In this document: in pieces, positions 1 through 12,261 of the stretch
Layout of the letters: each line of letters begins with the position of its first letter
Numbering within the stretch: position 1 is the stretch's first letter
Source: Hyaloscypha bicolor E
Lineage: Eukaryota; Ascomycota; Leotiomycetes; Helotiales; Hyaloscyphaceae
NCBI RefSeq assembly: GCF_002865645.1
Contig: NW_020194555.1
Coordinates: 3,250,288-3,314,287 of the forward strand
Direction: 5' to 3'
DNA: 64,000 nt
The notes under the pieces: generated by a model
Databases searched by the model: none
What the model saw: only the letters and a program-made list of their open reading frames with translations
What the model was told of the DNA's origin: nothing
Position numbers and translations under genes: made by a program

Positions 1-342
1 TAACTATATCTTATATCTCATATCTTATTACTTATATCTTATATTCTATATTTTATAACTATATATATAATTCCTAAAAAAAATAGCTATACTAATAATA
101 ATTAAGAAATATATAATACTAAGTAATAATTATTATATAAAATATTAGTTTAAAACCAAAAGCTAATAAATAATTCTAAAGGCCAAAATAAAGAACTAAT
201 ACCCTATAGATATTAATAAATTAATATATAATACTATTTGAAAAATCGGAAAACTCTTTAGAAATTCTTATAAAACCAGAATTATAAAGTTTAAGGCCTG
301 GAAATATAATAATAAAATAGCTAAAATAGCCGGCCTTAATAT
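1..342. other. AT-rich flank left of the retroelement, no gene
   Basis: This stretch is very AT-rich and almost free of CA, TG and CG dinucleotides, like the adjacent element. No open frame or family motif is visible. It is probably repeat DNA that was also hit by RIP, either an older element into which the retroelement inserted or flanking DNA affected by leakage. It ends in the bases ATAAA (343-347), which form the left copy of the retroelement's target duplication. Confidence 0.6.
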
Positions 343-347
343 ATAAA

Positions 348-656
348 TATAATAGGTATATATAATAGTATATAAATAGGTATTAGATATTATAGATCTA
401 GTTTCCTATTTTGGATAAAGCTTATAATTAGAATTATATAGATTATATAGAATCGTGTTTTCTAATTAAGTAAAGTACTTTATAGGCTTGGCTAAGTATT
501 AGGAAATATATAGGGAGATATTTCTAGCTTTAGAAAGAAGTATTAATTAGTCTTTTATTAGAATTAATTCTTGGAATTAGTTATATTTATAAGTATTATT
601 CTATAGCTTACTTACCTTAACTACTTATATATTACCCTGCTATTATATATCTTATA
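348..656 (+). repeat. 5' long terminal repeat, heavily RIP-mutated
   Basis: This 309 bp segment aligns over its full length with 7045-7352. Nearly all differences have C or G in the right copy and T or A in this copy. The terminal TGT...ACA of the right LTR reads TAT...ATA here. A couple of differences go the other way, for example near position 455 and in the CTTACC stretch near 613, so the right copy is not wholly untouched either. Confidence 0.92.
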
Positions 657-959
657 TTCTAATTAATCTAATTTTCGGGAAGTAGTTTATTATAAAATAG
701 TTAAGCTATTAATAAATAAAATATTAATAGCTAGAGTATTAACTAGAAGAAGTATCTTTACTATTACTAGAATAATCTAACCAGATATCTAGAAGAGTAT
801 TTAGTTAAGTATTCTTTATATTACCTAATTAGAAGAAGGAAGTAGAATTCAGATATTTCCAGAACTAGCTAGTAGAATAATAATAACAGAGAAATTAGTA
901 GTGGCTTGCTATTATATTACTATATTAGAAATAGAGATATAATAGAAAGAAGATCTAGA

Positions 960-1890
960 AAAGCTAGAAACTCAGATCTATTATTTTAAAAATATTTAGA
1001 TACCCGATATAGAACCTGTTATATTCCCGGTAGTATTCTTAGTTTAGAGGGCTTTAAAAACCCGAGAATTACTTATTTACTAGAGAAAGAATATTAAAGA
1101 AGTCTAGAACTTCTTTTATTAGGTAAAGTTAAAATAATATAAAAATAGCAGAATTATCTAGGCTACTAATATAATAAAGATTATATATTATACTTTCTAT
1201 TTTAAGAATATAGCTAGAGATATCTGGAAATATAGGAAGTAATTAGTAAATATTAATATTATAGATTAGGAGACCTTTATTAAGTTTATAAAGAATTCTA
1301 TTTTAAATCCGAAGAACTATAATAATAATACTTTTACTAAGTTTAAGAATATTAAATAATAGCTAGGCTAGAGTATCTAAAGCTTTATATCTTACTTAAA
1401 TAGCCTATTAGATAACTTAGAATATACGGATTTACTATAAAAGCAGAATAACTTATTTAGTAATTTAAGGCAAGAGATCCGGAATAAGATTAATTATTAA
1501 GGAAATATCTTATAAGAAAAAAAGAAGCTTATCTCTATTACTATAAGAATTAAAAATAATTTAAACCTATTTACTTAATATAAATATAATAATAAGCTAA
1601 TGGAATTATAAAAAAAAGGAAATAGGGAAAAAAATAATAATAAAGGAAAACAGAAAAGAAGTATATTTTTATTATAAGGTTTATAAAACTAGAATAATAA
1701 AGATATAGTAATAGAGTCTAATATAATACCTGTATTAGAATTTATAAGGCTAGATATAATTTGCTTTATTTACTAGAAGAAAGGTTATTATATTACTACT
1801 TATTCTAATTAAGGGAAACTAACTTACTATAATTATAATAAGTCTGGCTATAAGTTATATAAATACCTAGAACTAAAAAAGCCAGAAAAC
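960..1890 (+). pseudogene. gag remnant with zinc-knuckle trace
   Basis: With stop codons read through, one frame from about 960 to 1560 resembles the retrotransposon gag region: a helical, Gln- and Tyr-rich stretch with the usual spacing of aromatic and leucine residues ahead of a basic segment. At about 1762-1803 there is a degenerate nucleic-acid-binding knuckle: the first Cys, the Lys-Lys-Gly-Tyr core and the spacing remain, while the other Cys and His codons have become Tyr-type codons through C-to-T and G-to-A changes. Many TAG and TAA codons interrupt the frame. This is a dead coding remnant assigned from motif order. Confidence 0.7.
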
Positions 1891-1959
1891 AGATATATCC
1901 TATAATAGTTATATTTATTTATACTATAAAGAATAAGGCCCTTAAAACGAAAATAGTAA

Positions 1960-4900
1960 TTAAGGTTATTATTAAGATAAAGAAAAGTAAGTAAAGAATT
2001 AAAGTATTAGTAAACTCGGATATAGAAGCTAATTATATAAAAAGAAGATTAGCTTTAGATATAAGTATTCTATTAATATTAAAGGCAATTCCCTTATTCT
2101 TACTAGAGAAAAGGAAAATCTATTTATATAGAGATTATATTCTTAGAATTATTACCGAGAATATACTAGGGAACTAAAGAAAGACTAATATATACTTTAT
2201 ATTATATGATTTTAATCTAAACTATATTAATATAATACTTGAATTCCTATAGTTTTACTAGATTAATTTCCTAATTTCCTTTAGGAAAGTAATATAGAAA
2301 TACTAGATTTAATTATAGAAAATTAAAGTTCTAAATACTAGAAAGTTTACTAAAGTAATAAAGTATAAAGTATATATTTTTCTATTAATTACTTATCCTA
2401 TAATAAATAGCTAAAGAATTATTACTATTATTACTAATGAAATAGTTATATTTCTCAAGAAATATTAGAATCTTTTTCAAGTATTCTTTATAAAGGCTAT
2501 AGGTATATTACCTAATTACTATATAATAAAGTATTATATAGATCTGGAACTAGAGTTCTAATTATTATATAGTTCTATATATATTTTATTAAAAAGAGAA
2601 CTTAAAGTTCTTTAGGAATATCTTAATACTAGCCTAAAAAAGAAATAGATCTATTATTTTACTAGCCTAGCTAGTACCCTAATTATATTTATTCTAAAGA
2701 AAGGAAGTAGCCTATATTTATATATTAATTACCGGAATCTAAATAGAATTACTATTAAGAACCAAATACTATTACTACTTATTAATAAGACTATAAATAG
2801 GCTTTATAAAGCAAAGATATATATAAAGCTAGATTTAAAGAATACTTACTATTAGTTATAAATATAGAAGAATAATAAGTAAAAGACAATATTTCGAATA
2901 TATTATAAATATTTCAAGTATTATATTATATTCTTTAGACTATCTAATACTTTAGTAATATTTTAGGTATATATTAATTATATACTAGTAGGCCTTATAA
3001 ATATTATTTATATAATTTATTTAAATAATATTTTAATTTATTTAGAGAACCTAGAATAATATATAATAGTAGTCTAATATATACTCGAATAGTTATAATA
3101 ATACTAACTCTTTATAAACTTAGTAAAATATAAGTTTAATATAAAAAAAATAAAGTTTCTAGGGTTTATAATTAATCTAAATAATATAGAAATAAAAGCT
3201 AGCCGGATTATAGTTATTAGGAAATAGCTAGCCTTAAAGAATAATATTCGAGAAATTCAAGTATTTCTGGATTTTACTAACTTTTATTAGAGATTTATCT
3301 ATAGATATTTTAGAATAGTAAAAGAGTTAACTAATTTATTAAAAACTAGTAAAAACCTATAATATTATTTTAGCTAGATAGATAAGGTAAATAATGCTTT
3401 TAAGAAGCTATAAATTGCATTTATAATAGTACTAATTCTTTATTATTTTAATCTAGTTTTAAGAATCCGTATAGAAACAGATACTTTAGGATTTATAATT
3501 ATAGATATAATTTCCTAGCTCTTTAGTAAGAGAGTAAAAGCCAGATAGTACTCTATTACCTTTTATTTAAAGAAGATAATTATAATTAAAAGTAAATATA
3601 AGATATATAATTTAGAACTCTTGGCTATTATTCTAGTATTTTATACTTAGTAATATTATCTAATATATATCTAGTATACTATTATTATTAAGATAAATTA
3701 TAATAATTTGAAATATTTTATAACTAAAAAAAGACTAAATAATTAATAGATAAGATAAGTAAAAAAGCTAGCTATTTTCGACTTTATCTTAAAGTACTAG
3801 CCGAAGTATAGTAATCTTACTAATAGGCTATTAAGAAAGCCAGACTTTATAATAGGTATAAATAAAGATACTTTACTATTTATATTTTATAATAAGCTAT
3901 AAAATATAGAATAAAAAGCCTTATAAGTAGTAGTAATAAGATATTATACTATTCCTATAATACTGTAATTTAAGGCCTAGAAGAAAGAAAATAAGTATTT
4001 CTTAATTAGTAAAATATTAAGGAATTCCAAAAAGAAAGTCTATTTTAGTAATAAAGTAATATTAGAGATACTATTACTTGAGCCTATTATTAGTATAGCT
4101 AGTTATAAATAATATATATTATAAATTCTAGCTATATAAGTAGCTAGATCCGAAATAGTATATAAGGAAAATAGAGAGATATTACTTGAATTACTATTAT
4201 AATACTAAAGGCTTGATCTATTAGTATAATACTAGTAGTATAAATAGTTTTTAAAGAAAACCTTTACTAGAGCTATTAAGACTTAGGGATTTAATATATT
4301 TGGGTTATTAAGATATTAGAGTACTATTTATATACTAAATAAGCCGGCTCTTAAAGAAGAATTACTATAAGCTAACTATAATAACTCTATAAATAGATAT
4401 TTTAGTATTAGTTAGATACTAGAAATTCTCTAGAGGAAGTACTTTTAGTAAAATATAAAAAAGAATATAAAAAACTATATTAGAACTTGCTTTATATATT
4501 AATAAACTAAGATAAAAAGATATCTGCTATATAGTATACTTAGTTCATTTTCCCTCTTTTCTAAGCTATAGCAAGAAATTACTATAGACTTTATTATAAA
4601 ACTGCCCTTTTCTAGGTTTTATAGTAAGATATATAATTCTATACTTATTATTATTAATAAATATATGAAAATAGTATAATATATTCTAATTACTAAGGAA
4701 ATTTCGGCTTCTAAGTTAGTAGAGCTATTTATATATTATATTATTAAAGACTTTAGTATACCTATAAATATAATCTCTAATAAAGAATCTGTTTTTATAA
4801 GTAAGTTCTAGTCAAGTCTATATTTCTATTTAAAGATTTAATAATAGCTAAATATGGCATTTTATTTATAAACTAATAAATAAATAAAGAATCTAAACTA

Positions 4901-5670
4901 AACTCTGGAATAGTACTTAAAATACTATACTAGCTATTAGTAAGATAACTAGGTAATAAAGCTTACTTTTATAGAATTCATATTTAATAACTTTATATAT
5001 TTAATAATAGAAATTTCTCTATTTTATATATTATATAAATTTTATTCTAGTATTAAACTATATATTAAAAATAATATTCTAGAAGAAGAAGTACTAGTAA
5101 TATAGGAAAGAATATAAAGAATTTAAGTAGAATGGGAAATACTAGAGAAGTAATAATAAAAAGTAGTAAATATATAGAAAAAGTACTATAATAAGAAATA
5201 TATTAATAAGAAGTTTAATATATATAATAAAGTTATATTTTATATAAAGAATATTTAATAATTATAATCTAGTATAAAACTAGTAAATAGATATTTCGGC
5301 TCTTTTAAAGTTTTAGAAATTATAGAAATATATAAATAAGTATATTACTTGAAATTATTATTATTATATTAGATCTATAATATTTTCCATGTTTTTTTCT
5401 TAGAACTATAGTACCTATAAGCTAGTACTATAGTAGAACCAGAACTAGTTAAGATTAAAAGTAAAAAAGAATTCGAGGTAAAATCTATTATAGCCTATAA
5501 GAAGAATAAAAAAGAAAGAAAGTATTTTATTTATTAGAAAAGCTATTTACTAGTAAATAATATATAGAAACTACTAAATAATCTAGAGAATATAGCTTAA
5601 GAATTATAAGAATACTTGAAAAAGAGTAATATTATAATACTATTAGCTAAATAGAGATATAAAAAATAAA
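1960..5670 (+). pseudogene. pol remnant: protease, RT, RNase H, integrase, chromodomain
   Basis: Traces appear in family order. The aspartic protease trace (about 2003-2055) has Asn-Ser-Asp where Asp-Ser-Gly is expected, followed by Ile-Glu-Ala-Asn-Tyr-Ile. Reverse transcriptase spans about 2550-3120; its active-site Tyr-Leu-Asp-Asp is Tyr-Leu-Asn-Asn at about 3013-3042. RNase H begins near 3466 with Glu-Thr-Asp. Integrase has a Cys-x2-Cys-type zinc trace near 4490 and a DFIxxLP-like core near 4582-4690. A chromodomain trace lies at about 5471-5635, with the aromatic and Glu-Asn-Leu positions still readable. The catalytic Asp-to-Asn changes are G-to-A transitions. Numerous TAG/TAA codons replace Gln/Trp codons. 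The element is dead by nonsense and by active-site loss. Confidence 0.88.
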
Positions 5671-7030
5671 TACTTTTATTAGAAAACTATTAAAAACTAT
5701 ATATTTATTCTTAGAAAAATTATATGAAAATTATTAAGAATTCTAAAAACTCTAATTTCTATATCTTATAAATACTTTATTCTTATAACTACTTTTTATT
5801 ATTCTTATTATTATTCTTATTAGAATTCTTTTAAGAAATAAATAGTAAATTAGCTTATAAAGCTATTAGCTATTAATAAGAAATAAGAAAAAAGTAAACT
5901 TACTTAATACTAAAGAATATTAATTATATTATTAAGAGAACTTTATATTTATACTAAGCTAGTAAGAATTATTTAACCTATTTCTTAAATTATTAGGGAA
6001 ATCTATTAGCCTTAAATAATAGCTTTAATATAAGAAATATATATAGTTTAATATAGAAAAAGAATAATAATAGCCTTTTTTCTTTTAGATAAAGAATAAG
6101 GGAAATACTTATATATATTAATAGCTTAAAGAAGGCAGTTTAATTATATTATATATACTTGAGAAATCTTAAATAGTATTAGAATAGGAAATAAATAAAG
6201 GAATTTATAACTTATAGGATTATACTTCTTATTTTTAAAATAGTAATAATTATATATTAAGTAATTATTACTTTTAATATAAGTAAGATCAGGAAACTTA
6301 GTAATATTCTTAGAATATTAAAAATAATAAGGGCAAATTAAGGATATAGGAGTATTAGCCAAATAGGTAATAATAGGCTAATAAGTACTAAGAGAAGTAT
6401 TTATCTTAATAGATAAAGAAATAGAAGAGGAAATTAGAAGAGAACTTAAATAAAGTTTAAATAAAGCTTAAAGAAGCTTAAAAAAGCTTAAAAAAGGCTT
6501 AAAGAAGAAAGGCAAGAAATAAGAAGAAGCTAGGTATAGTATTATAGTTAAGGAAATAAAAGATTAGTTAGTAGAAAAAGAGAGGTCTTTTTATAATACC
6601 CTTTCCCCGAATAGTAATTATAAATTTAGAACTAGCTCTATACCAGGAATACCTAGAAAATTCCAAAGAAGAAATTTATAAATAAACTAGAAGATCAGAT
6701 TAACTTTTCTAAGCTTTTGGGCCTATAAAGTAATGATTTATTTGCAAATAGAGGCTAAGTTAGAATTTATAAACTAATTAGAAGACCGGAAGAGCTTTAT
6801 ATCTAATAGTATATACTATACCCATATTACCTTTGCAAGAAGAAATTACTAGAGGCAATTTGCGAGTTAACTAGACAGGATTAGTAAACTATATTCTTAA
6901 TTCCATTATCTGGTATAATAATAGGGCAATTATGGGAAGTCTTTAGGGAGGACTAGCGGCCGGAAAAGTTTTAGGGAGTTATTTGTAAAGCTATTCGCAG
7001 TTTTCTCAGGCCTCTTGGGGACAAGGGCCC
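5671..7030 (+). other. 3' internal region of the retroelement, no recognised gene
   Basis: About 1.36 kb lies between the chromodomain remnant and the purine tract, more than most chromoviruses carry there. The region from 6420 to 6530 reads as a Lys/Leu/Glu-rich, coiled-coil-like stretch in one frame (repeated AAGCTTAAA-type units), broken by stops. I do not recognise a family. From about 6600 on, CA, TG and CG dinucleotides reappear and GC rises, marking the zone where RIP fades. It may be an extra third frame of the element or captured DNA. Confidence 0.5.
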
Positions 7031-7040
7031 AGAGGGGGAA
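7031..7040 (+). other. polypurine tract
   Basis: AGAGGGGGAA ends four bases before the right LTR. This is the expected position and composition for the primer of plus-strand synthesis, and it fixes the element's plus-strand orientation. Confidence 0.75.
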
Positions 7041-7044
7041 TTAA

Positions 7045-7352
7045 TGTAATAGGTATACGTAATAGCATATAGACAGGTATTAGATATTATAGATCTAGTT
7101 TCCTATTTTGGGTAAAGCTTGTAATCGGAATCATACGGATCACATGGGATCGTATTTCCTAATTAAGTAAAGTGCTTCGCAGGCTTGGCTAAGTACTAGG
7201 GAATATATAGGGAGACGCTCCTAGCTTTGGAAGGGGCATTAATTAGTCTTTTATTAGAATCAATTCTTGGAATCAGTTACACTTGCAAGCGTCACTCTGC
7301 AGCTTACTTACTTTGACTACTTGTGCATTACCCTGCTATTACGTGCCTCACA
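7045..7352 (+). repeat. 3' long terminal repeat, lightly mutated
   Basis: This 308 bp copy starts TGTAATAGG and ends GCCTCACA. It keeps CA, CG and TG dinucleotides that are TA in the left copy. It is followed directly by ACAAA, the right copy of the target duplication. Confidence 0.92.
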
Positions 7353-7357
7353 ACAAA

Positions 7358-9488
7358 TTACTAAAATAAATAAATAATTTTAAAAAATATATATTAAGCT
7401 CGAGAAGGCCGAGAAGTTGGTTAAACAGCTTAAAAGAGGCTTAATTAAGTTAAATATTACTATTTCAACTAAGAAAAAGGGCAAGCAAGCTACTATATTA
7501 AAGCCTGCCTCGATGGATAGACTTGATCTACTACCTCTATTCGAAGACCGCCTAATAATAATAGTTCTAATATCGGCCATAACCTATATAATACTCCCAG
7601 ACTATATTATTAATATGGGTATAGGCATAATACGAGCAACGGATAATAAGGACTGGCCGGAACGTACTAGGAACTGAGTTATTTTGGCGGAGTCAAGACC
7701 ACGCTTCGATTACAAGTAAGCCGTCGGGATTGGACGGAATGGGGTCAATGGCCGTTGTTTCCTTTTTTTTTCTTTTCCATATTGCGGCTGAGTAATCCCC
7801 TAAATGAGGGCATTTAGACTTCTCTTTGGGGGGGGTGATATAACGGCTGGCGTAAGGGCATGATCTGCCAAGGACAGGATATCGGAAACAGGCACAAAAC
7901 GAAGCTAAGCCGGAATTGCTTGGGCGGAACAATACTAAAGGTCGAGGCATCCTCCCTACTTTGTTTTACAGCTTAGTATTTTCCAATACATGAGATTCTT
8001 TGAACTTTGAGCCTTCGACCATTGCATTGATCCCGCCGTCACAGTTTGGGCGGTTGGCTAGTGGATACTTCTACTGTAGCCTTGGCAATCTTGCTCTCCG
8101 TCAGCCCCGCGCGCCCAGATCCACAACCTTAATTTCGAGGTACCAGGAGAAAATCCAACACCAGCTTCAAGCTCTGTATGGTTTTGATTCCAGAGGCTCA
8201 AAAACTTGACGTCCCTCGGGAGGACGCAAGCTCCCTCACGGAAGCACCCGCACGCTCTCAGACTCACCGCTCATCAAAATATTCGATCCAAAACCGCCCA
8301 TTGGTGGTGGCTGCATCTTCAAGGTTTCAATACCCAAACATGCTGCAGCGGTTCAGCCCACTTCCGAGCTTGCGCAAGTGGAGCAGAAGCTTCCGACAGT
8401 GGAGAGAGAGTCAATGCGAACATCGTGATCTGTGATCGCTGGGTGAAGGGGCAAGTGACAAGGGGCAGGGTAGGGAAAAGGGTATTCGCCTGCCTCATGA
8501 TCCTTGTAGATTACATACTCCATTTCTCGCTCTGCGGCTTTGAAGCTGTTGGTATCTTGGCGTGAACTTGCAGAATTGACATTTGTAGGACCTAAATTCG
8601 GGTGCTTGTTGGCTTGGTATTTCGGGGTCTCAAAAGTCCGAATAAAAGATATATTTTGAGAAAAGAAGAAGGAAAAATCATGATGTCAAGACTTCAGAGA
8701 CATGGTCGATCAGTTCACATGGATCTCGAAAGTCTAATCAGCCTCTTATCACCCCGGATCCACTGCAATCATTGTATGACCCTAATCTGCTCTAATAATA
8801 TCAACAAACACTTCTTTATTTTCGATATCATGCAAGGGCATAAGCTCTTCCATTGGCTCGGCCATTCACAGACGCTTGTACATTCCCGCGTCGGCCGCAA
8901 TGCTTCTCCTCTAGAAGCTCTCAAACCTTCGCATTCGCCTGTCTAACGTCCATATCGAATCGCACAATATCCAGGAGGCATCTGATGGAAACTTTAAATT
9001 TGAGAAACTCCGTTGCAGTGGGAATCCGTCACCGAAACTCGGAAAGTCGATGCCCATGCACAGACATATTGGAAAATGCACCAGTGGTAGGGCAGCATGC
9101 ATTAGGTCTACCTCCCCTCCCTTGTCCCGTTACAGGCAAGGCTGGAACACTTCGTCATGGCACGGTTCCTGAGGAGCCATAGCACAGCACCGGTGCCGGA
9201 ATTTCATCCAACCCATTTGAAAATGTGCCGTGTCTTTTCCTTCGCCGTCGGTGATTGATTTCTCTCTTTCTTCATTTTCCTTTTGTCTTTTGTTGTGCAT
9301 GTTCTCTGTCGGCCGCTCGCTTTGGTTCCTGTCAGAAATTAGAAGTGCTTGGGTTTCTTGCAATTTTGTGTAAGAAGGCACCGCAACACTCGTTCTCGAA
9401 TCCCTCAACGGATTTCAGGTAGCACCTCAGCCAGGCCACAAGCCGGAGAGACGATTTGACCAAGGGGTAATAAACGCAACCCTCGAAT
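7358..9488. other. intergenic, no recognised gene
   Basis: Composition is intermediate up to about 7680 (an 86-codon open frame at 7417-7677 with Lys-rich and hydrophobic parts matches no family I know), then turns to normal genic GC. Short frames from 7690 to 9400 overlap on both strands and show no domain. The last few hundred bases must hold the promoter of the methyltransferase gene at 9489. No clear TATA box stands out. Confidence 0.6.
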
Positions 9489-11077
9489 ATGGCCTCATAC
9501 CTCCCCTCAGCCATCACCCAACCATTGGTGCGCGGGTCGGACCTTTTCCGCGGGGCTATCGGTGGAGTAACATGGAGACCAGCTCTCACTGTCTCCAAGG
9601 CCGCAGTTACTTCCATGCTCTCAAGAATCGAAATTGGCCAATTGATCATAACAGACCAGACAACGGGACAGACCACAAGCTATGGCCAGAATATTGCAAA
9701 GGAGCACTCGAAGATGAGTAATGGCGTCAATGGCGTCAATGGCACAAAGAAATCTGGCGGGGTGAAGAGGGTAGAGTTGGTGGTGAAGAGAGACGCGTTC
9801 TGGGTCAGGTTATTTCTGTTTGCAGACATGGGCTTTGCGGAATCGTATATGTTGGGCGACTTCGAATGTTCAGATTTGACAGGCTTTTTCGAGGTAGGGT
9901 ACTCCTTCCGACACCCCTCGAACATGATACTGACGTGCATAGCTCTTCATCCTCAATCGGAACCAATTAGGTAATGCGACGACGTTAACCTCGTCCATTG
10001 CGGCAACGATCACCGGACTTGCGAGAAGCACCAATACTCTCTCGAATTCGCTGTTGAATGTCTCGGCGCACTATGATATTAGCAATGAGATGTTTGCGGC
10101 GTTTTTGTCGGATGATATGACCTATTCTTGTCCGATATGGCGGCCCCAATCGAGCCAGAATGAGGAGGAAGAAACGCTTGAGGCGGCGCAGATGACGAAA
10201 TTGAACAGATTCATAGATGGAGCACACATTAAACCGACCGATCATTTGCTAGAGATTGGAACAGGTTGGGGATCGTTTGCGATAGAAGCGGTACGGAAAA
10301 CTGGATGCAGAGTCACATCTCTGACGTTATCCATTGAACAGAAAGCACTTGCTGAGAAGAGGATTGCGGCTGCTGGGTTCGCAGATAGGATTGAGGTACT
10401 ACTGATGGACTACCGAGCCCTCCCCACCCCAAAAGTCCTCTATGACAAGGTCATTTCGATCGAGATGTTGGAAGCAGTTGGAAGAGAATACTTAGAAACG
10501 TATTTTGGATGCATACATCGACTGTTGAAGAAGGACGGAATTGCAGTCTTCCAATGTATCACGATGCCAGAAGGGAGATATGAAGCGTATGCAAAAGGCG
10601 AAGATTTCATTCGAAAGTACATCTTCCCGGGAGGTCACCTGCCTTCGATCAGCCAGCTTGTGGATAATATCAGCAAGGGATCTGAAGGCACGTTGGTGGT
10701 TGAAAAGATTGAGAACATTGGGGGCCACTATGTGAAAACATTGCGGTTATGGCGAGAGGCGTTCATGAAGAATTTTGGCTCGAGAATTAGACCAGCATTA
10801 ATGATGGAGCACAGAGATATGGGAGAGAAAGAGGTTGAAGTCTTCCAAAGAAAATGGGAGGTAAGTCTCGGAATCTCCCCCTTTTAGCTAAGCCCGTCGG
10901 AGGCTCCCACACTCCGAATCACCAGTCGAGTTTTCGTCTTTCTATTCGAAATTGACGTGGTTGTAGTACTATTTCGTATATTGCGAGGCCGGCTTCTTAA
11001 CCAAGACGTTGGGAGATGCGATTATTACAGTTGGCCGCGAGGGTGCGATGGAGTTGATGGAGGGCATCCCCTTGTGA
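9489..11077 (+). CDS. cyclopropane-fatty-acyl-phospholipid synthase-like methyltransferase
   Basis: This SAM-dependent enzyme family adds a methylene bridge to, or methylates, unsaturated acyl chains of membrane phospholipids. I infer three exons: 9489-9893, 9943-10860 and 10967-11077, giving 477 residues. The introns are 49 and 106 bases with GT-AG ends. Family motifs in order are HYDISNEMF (about 178-186), MTYSC with the conserved Cys198, the SAM-binding loop LLEIGTGWG (237-245), an acidic SIEMLEAVG segment, IFPGGHLPS, and NIGGHYVKTLRLWRE before the C-terminal YYFVYCEAGF. Length fits fungal members. No N-terminal membrane segments are visible, which argues against the related sphingolipid C9-methyltransferase. 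Where bacterial enzymes have a His-Thr-Ile segment this protein has Gln-Cys-Ile, resembling the plant-type form. The product chemistry is inferred, not shown. Confidence 0.87.
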
Positions 11078-11292
11078 ATTCCCCATAGATCGCTTAGATC
11101 TGCTTTGACGGCGTCAGAGTTGGGTAGGATGCCATGGTGTTTGGCATATTCTAGCGCAGCTAGGTGTCTGATGTTTGCAAGACGTTGGATGCAGTAGACG
11201 ATAGAGCTTATGGTGTTTCATCACGCAGCTCTTCCTATCACCATTTCCCCGAAAATAAGAAATCTTTCGGATAGATTCGTGATGCTGAAATT

Positions 11293-12261
11293 TCAACGTT
11301 TTGATTTCTTCTTCTTTGGCTTCGATTTTGATCCTCCGGCAGATGGATTTTGGGTTGGCCAGCGTTTGGCGTGCTCAATGTCGAACGCGGATTTGTGTCT
11401 TCGGAAGAGAAGCATGGTTGCTCTGGCGTCTTCGATACTCGAATGCTCTCCTCCTTGGATATCCACGCCCAAAATCTCCTTTGCCAGCTTCTTCAAACTT
11501 GGCGTCCTCCCTGCACTATACTTTCTAAATCCGGAGAATCTCGACGTATCCCGAATATCTCTCTTCGGATGCCCTAGCATCATGGCTTCCAAATCGTTCT
11601 TGATCGCATGTCCCACAATAACCCTCTCCTTCATAAGTGCCGCCACATCCTCCTGCACCTGCTCGAAAGTTCTTGCCGTTGTCATATTCTTCGCTGATAC
11701 GCCACTAACATGAGTCCTCCAATCTGTAACGAATTCCTTAGGTTTCACAAACGAGTCGTAGACTTGCGTTCCGTGGAAGTTGACGATGCTGACTCTGGCC
11801 AGCACCGATCGATCTTCGTCTCCACCAACTCCCACCATCTCGCAATCTATTCCAATATACTTCCCAATATCCACGCCTTCAATCAGTCCACCGTTAATGA
11901 CATCCGCCTTGGCTCCTTGGATAGTCGTATCCTTCAGGTCTCCTCCATATGCTTCAGCGAGATCCTTTGCCGATATGTCATTATCCTCCGCCCATAAAGC
12001 CAGAGATGCAGAAGGTGCAGATGCTACAGGCTCTGAGGATTCTGTACTGGCTCCAATCCCCATTTTCCTCTTCTTTGCAAAACTGTTATCTTGAGGTACA
12101 GCAGCCTTCACTGGGCGTCCGTCGAGCCTCCGTCGTTTCGCGATCGTATTCTGCTGTCGCTCTGTAGGAACAGCTTTCCTTTTTCGTTCGGAACTAGCTT
12201 TCGACTCTTGGTTTAACATAGCCTGCAGCTTCTTCCAGTTGCTCGAGAGTTCTGGTGCCAT
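11293..12261 (-). CDS. REX4: REX4-type RNA 3'-5' exonuclease
   Basis: Intronless, 322 residues. REX4 proteins are DEDDh exonucleases of the nucleolus linked to pre-rRNA processing. The N-terminal 70 residues are basic with Lys/Arg clusters. The exonuclease domain starts near residue 134: Exo I IDCEMVG with Asp139 and Glu141, Exo II GHAIKNDLEAM with Asp223, and Exo III HSSIEDARATM with His273 and Asp278. All four acidic residues and the DEDDh histidine are present, so an active enzyme is predicted. The C-terminus ends in a Lys-rich tail that could be a nuclear or nucleolar signal. It is transcribed divergently from ESA1 across 234 bases. Assignment to REX4 rather than another REXO paralog rests on size and simple architecture. 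Confidence 0.93.
   Translation of the reverse strand: MAPELSSNWKKLQAMLNQESKASSERKRKAVPTERQQNTIAKRRRLDGRPVKAAVPQDNSFAKKRKMGIGASTESSEPVASAPSASLALWAEDNDISAKDLAEAYGGDLKDTTIQGAKADVINGGLIEGVDIGKYIGIDCEMVGVGGDEDRSVLARVSIVNFHGTQVYDSFVKPKEFVTDWRTHVSGVSAKNMTTARTFEQVQEDVAALMKERVIVGHAIKNDLEAMMLGHPKRDIRDTSRFSGFRKYSAGRTPSLKKLAKEILGVDIQGGEHSSIEDARATMLLFRRHKSAFDIEHAKRWPTQNPSAGGSKSKPKKKKSKR

Larger units (their letters stand above)
348..7352 (+). mobile_element. RIP-inactivated Ty3/gypsy chromovirus-type LTR retrotransposon
   Basis: A complete but dead element of about 7.0 kb. It has two LTRs (348-656 and 7045-7352), a purine tract just inside the right LTR, and gag-protease-RT-RNase H-integrase-chromodomain remnants in Ty3/gypsy order on the plus strand. 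It is flanked by ATAAA (343-347) and ACAAA (7353-7357). These differ by one C-to-T change in a CA context, so they fit a 5 bp target duplication whose left copy was mutated by RIP. Internal frames are full of TAG and TAA at places where the family has Gln or Trp codons, as expected from CA-to-TA changes on both strands. The left 6 kb is almost devoid of CA and TG. The right end, from about 6.7 kb, still contains them. No part can encode an active protein. Confidence 0.93.

Noticed and set aside
7417..7677. 86-codon frame just outside the retroelement
   Set aside because: Lies in intermediate-AT flank, has a composition like decayed repeat DNA and no family match.
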